Both the position numbers and the translations under genes were made by a program. Positions 1 through 4,995 of a stretch of 9,214 nucleotides of DNA are shown here, piece after piece; positions within the stretch are counted from its first letter, which is position 1, and each line of letters begins with the position of its first letter. Source of the stretch: Flavobacterium psychrophilum (lineage in GTDB: Bacteria > Bacteroidota > Bacteroidia > Flavobacteriales > Flavobacteriaceae). The stretch is from assembly GCA_945897545.1 (NCBI GenBank), contig CAMDGJ010000112.1:1-9214 (forward strand), written 5' to 3'. The notes below the pieces were generated by a model that worked only from the letters and a program-made list of their open reading frames with translations, was not told the DNA's origin and searched no databases.

Positions 1-737
1 CCAGTATGAATTCCCATTGGATCCATATTTTCGATAGAACAAATAATCACAACATTGTCATTATTATCTCGAAGTAATTCTAATTCGTATTCCTTCCAGC
101 CCATCAAAGCTTTGTCAATTAAGACTTCGTGAATAGGTGAAGCTTCCAAACCTCTTGTTAACAGCTCATCAAAATCTTCTTTTTTATAAACAACAGCCGC
201 TCCAGTTCCGCCAAGAGTAAATGACGGACGAATCACCAATGGAAAACCAAATTCTTGCGCAATTTCTTTTCCTCTAAGATAGGAAGTGCATATCTCAGCT
301 GGAGCCGCAGGAACACCTATTTTATTAAGTAATTGTTTAAACTGCTCTCTATCCTCTGTAATATTGATGGCATTAACATCGACTCCTATCATTTTTACAC
401 CGAAATCTTGCCAAATGCCTTTTTCGTCAGCTTCCAAACATAAGTTCAAAGCGGTTTGCCCGCCCATTGTTGGCAAAACGGCATCAATTTGTGGATGTTC
501 TTTAAGAATTTGAATAATGGATTTGGTTGTCAACGGTAGTAAATAAATATGGTCTGCCATTGATGGATCAGTCATAATCGTTGCTGGATTCGAGTTAATT
601 AGGATCACTTCAATTCCTTCTTCACGAATGGAACGCGCAGATTGGGAGCCTGCATAATCAAATTCACAGGCTTGACCGATAACGATTGGACCTGAACCTA
701 TTATTAAAACTGATTTTATAGAATTGTCTTTTGGCAT
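1..737 (-). CDS. carB: Carbamoyl-phosphate synthase large subunit, N-terminal part (cut by window edge)
   Basis: The large subunit makes carbamoyl phosphate from bicarbonate, ammonia (delivered by the small subunit CarA) and two ATP, in the cytoplasm, for arginine and pyrimidine synthesis. About 245 N-terminal residues are visible of a protein that is usually 950-1070 residues long. It starts MPKDNSIKSVLIIGSGPIVI, and the pre-ATP-grasp motif GSGPIVIGQACEFDYAG lies at about residues 14-30. INSNPATIMTDP, PTMGGQTALNL and the ATP-grasp stretch FPLVIRPSFTLGGTG follow in the expected order. The ATG at 737 is chosen because the family's N-terminus begins here and the A-rich stretch just upstream is usual for this group. 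The reading frame is intact to the edge. It is separated from rpmH by a strong terminator, so it needs its own promoter, but I found no clean TAnnTTTG box in the 738-828 leader. That leader carries heptad repeats. Confidence 0.97.
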   Translation of the reverse strand, partial: MPKDNSIKSVLIIGSGPIVIGQACEFDYAGSQSARSIREEGIEVILINSNPATIMTDPSMADHIYLLPLTTKSIIQILKEHPQIDAVLPTMGGQTALNLCLEADEKGIWQDFGVKMIGVDVNAINITEDREQFKQLLNKIGVPAAPAEICTSYLRGKEIAQEFGFPLVIRPSFTLGGTGAAVVYKKEDFDELLTRGLEASPIHEVLIDKALMGWKEYELELLRDNNDNVVIICSIENMDPMGIHT

Positions 738-753
738 TTTTTTTGGTTTTTTG

Positions 754-807
754 GTTGAAAGTTCAAGGTTTAAGGTTAGCTGAACACCTTTAAATCTAAA
801 ACTTGAA
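754..807. repeat. Degenerate GTTnnnn heptad repeats in the carB leader
   Basis: Four consecutive 7-base units each begin with GTT: gttgaaa, gttcaag, gtttaag and gttagct (754-781). The following bases 782-807 contain similar units in the opposite orientation, including CTTGAA at 802-807, which can pair with TTCAAG at 762-767. On the coding (minus) strand the direct units read nnnnAAC and stop 16 bases before the carB ATG. Similar repeats precede the ABC-F and DEAD-like genes. Confidence 0.7.
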
Positions 808-828
808 ATATTTTTGATGACGCGGTAT

Positions 829-862
829 AAAAAAAGGCGCTACTAAAAAATAGTAACGCCTT
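829..862 (-). terminator. Rho-independent terminator of rpmH
   Basis: Read on the minus strand, AAGGCG and TACTA pair with TAGTA and CGCCTT (851-862 with 834-845). This gives 11 base pairs with one internal mismatch and a 5-base loop. The 3' side runs into seven consecutive T residues (835 down to 829). It lies 21 bases beyond the rpmH stop codon and before the carB leader, so it should separate the two transcripts. The plus-strand reading would not give a comparable T run. Confidence 0.9.
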
Positions 863-883
863 GATACTGATTATTACTAATCA

Positions 884-1045
884 TTATTTTTTGTGTCTTG
901 GTTCGCTAGAAACAGTTAATTTGTGTCTTCCTTTGGCTCTACGACGAGCTAGTACTTTTCTTCCATTTGGAGAAGCCATTCTATCCATAAATCCGTGCTT
1001 ATTTCTTCTTTTTCTTTTCGATGGTTGAAACGTTCTTTTGCTCAT
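884..1045 (-). CDS. rpmH: 50S ribosomal protein L34
   Basis: L34 is a small, very basic protein of the large ribosomal subunit that binds 23S rRNA. The 53-residue product opens [19 protein letters not shown], continues [18 protein letters not shown] and ends HKK, which is the L34 signature from end to end. The length is typical for Bacteroidota, where the protein carries a short C-terminal extension. The ATG at 1045 gives the canonical MSKRTFQPS start. The upstream promoter (1118-1147), the predicted leader of about 67 bases with a 5' stem-loop, and the terminator downstream indicate a single-gene transcript. The dnaA/rnpA neighbours common in other phyla are absent. A plus-strand reading frame overlaps its 5' end but is not believed to be translated there. 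Confidence 0.98.
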   Translation of the reverse strand: MSKRTFQPSKRKRRNKHGFMDRMASPNGRKVLARRRAKGRHKLTVSSEPRHKK

Positions 1046-1086
1046 TGCTTTGTATCTTTAAAAAATGTATTTACGATGTCTTATTG

Positions 1087-1109
1087 TTTAGAATAATTGT
1101 TATTCTAAA
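1087..1109 (-). promoter_or_regulatory. rpmH: Perfect stem-loop at the 5' end of the rpmH leader
   Basis: TTTAGAATAA (1087-1096) and TTATTCTAAA (1100-1109) are perfect inverted repeats around a 3-base loop, giving a 10-bp stem. If the rpmH promoter starts transcription at about 1112-1115, this hairpin occupies roughly the first 25 bases of the mRNA and leaves about 40 unpaired bases before the start codon. It has no T tract after it, so it is not a terminator. A role in 5'-end stability or in binding a regulator is inference. Confidence 0.65.
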
Positions 1110-1117
1110 ACCGAGTG

Positions 1118-1147
1118 CAAATATACAAAGACTTTTATTTCTGGCAA
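1118..1147 (-). promoter_or_regulatory. rpmH: Bacteroidota-type promoter for rpmH
   Basis: On the minus strand, TTG at 1147-1145 is followed by exactly 19 bases and then TATATTTG at 1125-1118, with C next. This matches the Bacteroidota primary sigma pattern TTG-N19-TAnnTTTGC. Transcription would begin about 3-6 bases further on, giving an rpmH leader of about 67 bases. Confidence 0.85.
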
Positions 1148-1181
1148 GTGGTTTTATAATTTTTTTTTTAATTCCTTTTAC

Positions 1182-1189
1182 TATCTTTG
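1182..1189 (+). promoter_or_regulatory. -7 box of the membrane/TPR gene promoter
   Basis: TATCTTTG followed by C matches the TAnnTTTGC -7 element. At the expected -33 position (1160-1162) there is only TTT, so the upstream box is imperfect. Transcription would start near 1193-1196, about 15 bases before the ATG at 1210. A promoter here supports 1210 as the real start over the in-frame ATG at 1021. Confidence 0.6.
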
Positions 1190-1209
1190 CTGCTATAAAA
1201 TTACACACT

Positions 1210-1725
1210 ATGTTTCATAAAAATATCAAACTAATTATCGCTGCACTCATCATAGCTGCTGCCGTTTGGCAATTTATTGAGTCCAATATTGGCAATGGAA
1301 TCTTCTTACTATTGTTAAGCGCATTTCCAATATTTCTATACTTTAAAAACGAATTTATTTTATTGGCATTCTTAAAATTAAGAAAACAAGACTTCGAAGG
1401 AGCTAAAAAATGGTTGACTTACATCAAAAACCCAGAAGGAGCTTTGGTTAGAAAGCAACAAGGTTATTTTAATTATTTACACGGCATTATGCTCTCGCAG
1501 ACCAATCTCAATCAATCTGAAAAATATTTCAAGAAAGCAATAGAGTTGGGATTGTCTATGGATATGGATTTGGCTGTTGCCAAATTGAATCTTGCCGGAA
1601 TAGCTATGAGTCGAAGAAGAAAGCTAGAAGCTACCAATTTACTGAATGAAGCAAGAAAATTAGACAAACAAAATATGCTTTCTGATCAAATTAAAATGAT
1701 GAAAGATCAAATGAAGAAAATATAA
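1210..1725 (+). CDS. Small membrane-anchored TPR-like protein
   Basis: The product is 171 residues. The N-terminus, starting MFHKNIKLIIAALIIAAAVW, has two likely membrane segments at about residues 7-23 and 29-46. A soluble alpha-helical part follows at about 55-170. Its pattern (LRKQDFEGAKKWL, QQGYFNYLHGIMLSQTN, SEKYFKKAIELG, DLAVAKLNLAGIAMSRRRKLEATNLLNEARKLD) is that of tetratricopeptide-like helix pairs, which usually hold protein partners together. The C-terminus is very basic. The reading frame stays open back to 1021, but that extension overlaps rpmH and both promoters and does not look like protein, so I start at 1210. From memory, similar proteins are widespread in Flavobacteriaceae without an assigned function. 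It stands alone, divergent from rpmH, and ends in a shared terminator. Confidence 0.85.
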   Translation: MFHKNIKLIIAALIIAAAVWQFIESNIGNGIFLLLLSAFPIFLYFKNEFILLAFLKLRKQDFEGAKKWLTYIKNPEGALVRKQQGYFNYLHGIMLSQTNLNQSEKYFKKAIELGLSMDMDLAVAKLNLAGIAMSRRRKLEATNLLNEARKLDKQNMLSDQIKMMKDQMKKI

Positions 1726-1760
1726 TCCTCACCCCAACCCTCTCCAAAGGAGAGGGAGGT
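1726..1760. repeat. Dispersed palindromic CCTCACCCCAACCCTCTCC-type repeat
   Basis: CCCTCTCC (1738-1745) and GGAGAGGG (1749-1756) form a perfect 8-bp hairpin around AAA. CCTC (1727-1730) and GAGG (1756-1759) flank it. Its GC content is far above the surroundings. From memory, this kind of sequence recurs between genes in many unrelated bacterial genomes. It begins right after the stop codon of the TPR-like gene. Confidence 0.75.
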
Positions 1761-1766
1761 AAAAAG

Positions 1767-1805
1767 AAAAAAAGGCGATTAGAAAATATCTTATCGCCTT
1801 TTTTT
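1767..1805. terminator. Bidirectional terminator between convergent genes
   Basis: AAAAAAAGGCGAT (1767-1779) and ATCGCCTTTTTTT (1793-1805) are perfect 13-base inverted repeats. Inside the loop, AGA (1781-1783) can pair with TCT (1789-1791). There is a T run on the 3' side in both directions, so it can stop the TPR-like gene (plus) and the hydrolase gene (minus). Its right edge overlaps the hydrolase stop codon. Confidence 0.92.
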
Positions 1806-2463
1806 ATTCCAAAATAATTTTAGGCAAATTTTCATTAAACCACTTGTATTTGTTCAAAATCATAACGTGGCTTCCTCCCTTTACAACTATACAATTTCGA
1901 ATGTATTTTATAGGGAAAACATCATCTTGATCACCGTGAATGTGAATTACATTTACATCTACAATCGTTCGATCCCATAAAATTATTTGCTCTACAGCCC
2001 AATCTAAATAGCGCTTATCTCTAACGCGAAGGAATTTTTCATATAATTTGAGCCTTTTGTCTATTGTCGTTCCAAAAGAAAACTTAGAAAGACTTTCAAC
2101 ATTTGCAATCAAATTTGTTGGAATCAGTTGGTAAGCTTTCGTAGTTTTTGCCACTTTCATTCTTCTAGGAAACTCAAGATTAGTTTTAACGCTTGAAATG
2201 ATTATGACTTTTCTTGCATCAATAAATTTCGCCATTTCCTGAACTAAAATCCCGCCAAAGGAAACACCAATCAAAACTGGATTAGGATGAATAATCTTAT
2301 GGGTAATTCGCTTTGCATACTCGGATAAAGTCTCATTTTCTAATGGTATTTCCCATTCTAAAAGGACAATTTCAAAAACATCTTCTGGAAGAATAATTCT
2401 CTCAAAAATAGTAGAACTTGCCGCTAAACCCGGCATCATATAAACGGGTATTTTACTCATCAT
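1804..2463 (-). CDS. Alpha/beta-fold hydrolase
   Basis: This is a cytoplasmic serine hydrolase of the alpha/beta fold, 219 residues, slightly short for the family. The oxyanion-loop region is MMPGLAASSTIF (9-20). The nucleophile elbow is GVSFGG (66-71) with Ser68. The acid is most likely Asp180 in HGDQDD, followed by VFP. The base is His199 in GGSHVM. The catalytic triad is therefore complete and in order. A helical lid of about 70 residues lies between the nucleophile and the acid (roughly 95-165). The substrate cannot be told; esterase, thioesterase or lipase-like activity are all possible. There is no signal peptide. Two ATG codons stand side by side at 2463 and 2460, and either may be used. 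No clean promoter was found in the divergent gap. It ends inside the shared terminator. Confidence 0.88.
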   Translation of the reverse strand: MMSKIPVYMMPGLAASSTIFERIILPEDVFEIVLLEWEIPLENETLSEYAKRITHKIIHPNPVLIGVSFGGILVQEMAKFIDARKVIIISSVKTNLEFPRRMKVAKTTKAYQLIPTNLIANVESLSKFSFGTTIDKRLKLYEKFLRVRDKRYLDWAVEQIILWDRTIVDVNVIHIHGDQDDVFPIKYIRNCIVVKGGSHVMILNKYKWFNENLPKIILE

Positions 2464-2642
2464 TGGTTTTTACCTTTTCTACAAAAGTGAATTGAAAATA
2501 GCTTCACAAATTATGTAAATTTAAATGTTTTTATTGGAATCAAATTGTTTTTAAATACTAAAATAACAAAGAAAAAAAATTACTATTAAAGTTCAATAAC
2601 ATTACAGTCAGATGTATTAACTGACAAGAAAAATCATATATC

Positions 2643-2690
2643 AAGTTATAATAAAAAATTGTTTGATATTGAATATCAAAACTATAACTT
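2643..2690. promoter_or_regulatory. Nested inverted repeats with a perfect 19-bp palindrome (candidate operator)
   Basis: TTTGATATT-G-AATATCAAA (2662-2680) is a perfect odd palindrome. A second inverted pair, AAGTTATA (2643-2650) and TATAACTT (2683-2690), brackets it, though the centres differ by about 4 bases. The inner palindrome starts on the -33 box of the GNAT-like gene and fills most of the spacer, and the outer right arm overlaps the -7 box. A dimeric regulator bound here would cover the promoter. No regulator gene lies in the window. Confidence 0.6.
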
Positions 2691-2692
2691 TG
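2662..2692 (+). promoter_or_regulatory. Bacteroidota-type promoter for the GNAT-like gene
   Basis: TTTG at 2662-2665, exactly 19 bases, then TAACTTTG at 2685-2692 followed by C, fits the full TTTG-N19-TAnnTTTGC pattern. Transcription would start at about 2695-2698, with a leader of about 36 bases to the ATG at 2734. Confidence 0.85.
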
Positions 2693-2733
2693 CATTCCTT
2701 TTTTATGAAAGTTAAATTACTAATTAAATTATT

Positions 2734-3036
2734 ATGGAAGCCTCAGTTACTATTGAAATCAAGGACAATACTTTTGCCAGACAATTTGAAACAATAACCG
2801 AAAAAGGATTATTTAGCGTTGAATATTCTTTTCAAGAGAAAAAAATATTTTTGACAAAAATCAATGTTCCTGACACCTTCGATGATGAAGAATTTATTTC
2901 AAATCTCCTCAAAAACATTATGGAAATTGCAATAGAACGAAAACTAAAAGTAGTTCCTATTCTTCCCAAAATAGTTGTTTTCTTTAAAAAGAATCCTGTT
3001 TATAAAGAATTACTTCCGCCCGGGATTAGAATTTAA
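2734..3036 (+). CDS. Small GNAT-like protein (YjdJ/CG-acetyltransferase type) with degenerate acetyl-CoA loop
   Basis: The product is 100 residues, the size of the one-domain GNAT_CG family (COG2388-like). The family layout is visible: strands around GLFSVEYSFQEKKIFLTKINVP (25-46), a helix FISNLLKNIMEIAIERK (54-70), the characteristic LKVVPILPKIVVFFKKNP (71-88), then the ending YKELL. Normally the helix starts with a Q/R-x-x-G-x-G/A loop that binds the acetyl-CoA pyrophosphate. Here it reads DTFDDEEF, acidic and without glycine. The Cys that family members carry after the VVP strand is Leu here (VVPILP). Acetyltransferase activity is therefore doubtful; it may bind a ligand or protein instead. 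From memory, Flavobacterium relatives look similar. It has its own strong promoter with a palindrome and ends 3 bases from the convergent ABC-F gene. Confidence 0.8.
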   Translation: MEASVTIEIKDNTFARQFETITEKGLFSVEYSFQEKKIFLTKINVPDTFDDEEFISNLLKNIMEIAIERKLKVVPILPKIVVFFKKNPVYKELLPPGIRI

Positions 3037-3039
3037 AAA

Positions 3040-4674
3040 CTATTTTTCAATCTCTCTTAAATTCTCCATTTTTTTGTGAGCTAAGAATCCTGCAATATCT
3101 TCAAAATGTTCTTTCACTCTTTTGTTTCCAAATTCGAAAACTTTAGTAGCTAAACCATCTAGGAAATCCCTGTCGTGCGAGACCAGTATCAAAGTGCCAT
3201 CAAAATCACGCAAAGCGTCCTTGATAATATCTTTGGTTTTCATGTCCAAATGGTTTGAAGGCTCATCAAGAATCAACAAGTTTACCGGTTCCAATAATAA
3301 TTTTATCATTGCCAAACGCGTTTTTTCACCACCGGAAAGCACTTTTACTTTCTTAGTCACGTCGTCACCGTGAAACATAAAAGCCCCCAAAATATCCTTA
3401 ATTTTTGTTCGAACATCTCCTACAGCAATATCATCAATGGTTTCGAAAATAGTGGCATTTTCATCCAATAAAGAAGCTTGATTTTGGGCAAAATAACCAA
3501 TTTGTGAATTATGGCCAATGTCTAGACTTCCGCCATCGATACCAATTTCTTTCATAATAGCTTTGATCATCGTCGATTTTCCTTCCCCATTTTTACCCAC
3601 GAAAGCTACTTTTTGCCCTCTTTCAATCACGATATTAGCATCCTTGAAAACCACGTGATCGCCGTAGGATTTAGACATTTCCTTTACAATAATAGGATAT
3701 TGCCCCGAACGCGCTGCTGGTGGAAATTTCAATTTCAATGCTGATGTATCAACCTCATCAACCTGGACTATAACGAGCTTTTCCAACATTTTGACACGAG
3801 ATTGCACCGCATCCGTTTTAGAAAATGTGCCTTTGAAACGGTCTATAAAAGTTCTATTATCAGCAATCATTCGTTGTTGTTCATCGTAAGCTTTTTGTTG
3901 GTGCAAACGACGGTCTTTTCTGAGTTCTAAATAATGGGAATATTTGGCTTTATAATCGTAAATTCGCCCCATTGTTACTTCAATAGTACGATTGGTAATA
4001 TTATCGACAAAAGCTCTATCGTGCGAAATCACCACAACCGCTTTAGCTGAATTGATCAAGAAATCTTCTAGCCATTGAATACTTTCAATGTCCATATGGT
4101 TCGTTGGCTCATCCAGTAAAATTAAGTCAGGTTTTTGCAAAAGGATTTTGGCTAGCTCAATTCGCATTCTCCATCCTCCTGAAAACTCCGAAGTTTGACG
4201 CGAGAAATCTTCACGCTCAAAACCCAAACCCGTTAATATTTTCTCCACCTCAGCTTCATAGTTTACTTCTTCGATGGCGTAAAATTTTTCGCTCAAGTCT
4301 GAAACTCTTTCGATTAATTTCATATACGCATCACTTTCATAATCGGTGCGAACGGTTAATTGCTCGTTGATTTCATCAATCTCAGCTTTCATGCTAAAAA
4401 TTTCACCAAAAGCTTTGGAAGTTTCCTCCATAACTGTTGCGCCATCTTTGGTCAATAAATGCTGGGGCAAATAAGCAATTACTGCTTCTTTTGGTGCCGA
4501 AATATTGCCCGTCGAAGGTTTGCTTTGACCCGCAATAATTTTCAAAAGCGTTGATTTTCCTGCTCCATTTTTACCCATCAGGGCAATTTTGTCATTTTCA
4601 TTAATGGCGAAAGAAACATCGCTAAATAAAGTTGTCCCGCTAAATTGCACAGAAATATCGTTAACTGTAATCAT
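3040..4674 (-). CDS. ABC-F family ATPase (duplicated ATP-binding cassette)
   Basis: ABC-F proteins have two fused ATP-binding cassettes and no membrane domain. Characterised members act on ribosomes, adjusting translation or protecting against antibiotics. The 544 residues show Walker A GKNGAGKS (34-41), signature FSGGW (164-168) and Walker B with DEPTNHMD (188-195). An interdomain linker rich in charged helix follows (about 238-305), then second Walker A GKNGEGKS (360-367), signature LSGGE (446-450) and DEPSNHLD (470-477). Both catalytic Glu residues are present (189, 471) and both switch histidines sit in SHD motifs (218, 500). The C-terminal tail after the second cassette is short, so this is not a Uup type with a long DNA-binding coiled coil. 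The exact subfamily cannot be fixed by eye, and nothing marks it as a resistance gene. Two promoters and heptads lie upstream. No terminator lies before the convergent GNAT-like gene. Confidence 0.95.
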   Translation of the reverse strand: MITVNDISVQFSGTTLFSDVSFAINENDKIALMGKNGAGKSTLLKIIAGQSKPSTGNISAPKEAVIAYLPQHLLTKDGATVMEETSKAFGEIFSMKAEIDEINEQLTVRTDYESDAYMKLIERVSDLSEKFYAIEEVNYEAEVEKILTGLGFEREDFSRQTSEFSGGWRMRIELAKILLQKPDLILLDEPTNHMDIESIQWLEDFLINSAKAVVVISHDRAFVDNITNRTIEVTMGRIYDYKAKYSHYLELRKDRRLHQQKAYDEQQRMIADNRTFIDRFKGTFSKTDAVQSRVKMLEKLVIVQVDEVDTSALKLKFPPAARSGQYPIIVKEMSKSYGDHVVFKDANIVIERGQKVAFVGKNGEGKSTMIKAIMKEIGIDGGSLDIGHNSQIGYFAQNQASLLDENATIFETIDDIAVGDVRTKIKDILGAFMFHGDDVTKKVKVLSGGEKTRLAMIKLLLEPVNLLILDEPSNHLDMKTKDIIKDALRDFDGTLILVSHDRDFLDGLATKVFEFGNKRVKEHFEDIAGFLAHKKMENLREIEK

Positions 4675-4682
4675 TTTTTGAA

Positions 4683-4715
4683 GTTAGGAGTTAGGAGTTA
4701 GAAGTTAGAAACTTC
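4683..4715. repeat. Tandem heptads and small hairpin in the ABC-F leader
   Basis: There are four exact-period 7-base units: GTTAGGA twice, then GTTAGAA twice (4683-4710). GAAGTT (4701-4706) and AACTTC (4710-4715) form a perfect 6-bp stem with loop AGA. In the mRNA the units read TCCTAAC and TTCTAAC and end 8 bases before the ATG, which is preceded by CTTCAAAAA. All of this lies downstream of the proximal promoter, so it is transcribed. Confidence 0.8.
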
Positions 4716-4739
4716 AAACCTCTAAAAAATTAAAAGTGG

Positions 4740-4769
4740 CAAAGATAGTTTAAATAAGGAATTGGGCAA
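4740..4769 (-). promoter_or_regulatory. Proximal promoter of the ABC-F gene
   Basis: On the minus strand, TTG (4769-4767), exactly 19 bases, then TATCTTTG (4747-4740) followed by C, matches the Bacteroidota consensus. The start point would be near 4734-4737, giving a leader of about 60 bases that consists largely of heptads. Confidence 0.83.
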
Positions 4770-4797
4770 TTTTAGCGATGTAGAATTGTTATTAATG

Positions 4798-4842
4798 TTC
4801 AGTCGGAGACTGAAAATCACATCCTCAAAGTCGGAGACTTTG
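4798..4842. repeat. Two AGTC-GGA-GACT hairpins between the ABC-F promoters
   Basis: TTCAGTC-GGA-GACTGAA (4798-4814) and CAAAGTC-GGA-GACTTTG (4826-4842) are both perfect 7-bp stems with the same 3-base loop and the same inner four pairs. The outer three pairs differ (TTC/GAA against CAA/TTG) yet pairing is kept in both. They lie only in the transcript from the distal promoter, as TCC-loop hairpins. No T tract follows either one. I recall similar AGTC-GGA-GACT repeats from Flavobacterium intergenic DNA. Confidence 0.8.
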
Positions 4843-4851
4843 CGGAGCGGG

Positions 4852-4881
4852 CAAAAATAGATTAATTGAGGAATTAGGCAA
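4852..4881 (-). promoter_or_regulatory. Distal promoter of the ABC-F gene (copy of the proximal one)
   Basis: TTG (4881-4879), exactly 19 bases, then TATTTTTG (4859-4852) followed by C. The spacing equals that of the proximal promoter and the -7 box still fits TAnnTTTG despite a base change. A transcript from here would start near 4847 and carry a leader of about 170 bases with both hairpins and the proximal promoter region. Confidence 0.7.
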
Positions 4882-4995
4882 TTTTAGAAGTCTACAATTA
4901 TTGGATATGCGGTCGATAATTTCCTGTTAAATTTATTTTTAAGTCCCATTACAGCTTTATTTTTTTTAAAGACATTAACATTAAAAATTCAAGAG

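Larger units (their letters stand above)
4738..4887. repeat. Direct repeat: duplicated promoter segment (4738-4775 and 4850-4887)
   Basis: The two 38-base segments match at 33 positions by eye, without gaps, 112 bp apart in the same orientation. Each contains one complete promoter. Similarity fades beyond the right edges. The 74 bases between them hold two hairpins. This is the main content of the 321-base gene-free gap 4675-4995. The remaining stretch, 4888-4995, is AT-rich and shows no clear feature, not even a convincing terminator for the glycosyltransferase gene. Confidence 0.85.

Noticed and set aside
1021..1209. In-frame N-terminal extension of the TPR-like gene from the ATG at 1021
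   Set aside because: It overlaps the start of rpmH and both divergent promoters, its translation is unlike a conserved protein, and a -7 box plus ATG at 1210 give a natural start.
1749..1760. GGAGAGGGAGG as a Shine-Dalgarno site
   Set aside because: No start codon follows on the plus strand; it is the arm of the palindromic repeat.
2507..2514. Possible -7 box (ATAATTTG) for the hydrolase gene
   Set aside because: The first base deviates and the nearest TTG gives a 26-base spacer, outside the usual range.
4104..4370. Plus-strand open frame opposite the ABC-F gene
   Set aside because: The minus-strand reading carries the ABC-F motifs through this stretch, while the plus-strand product has no domain-like pattern.
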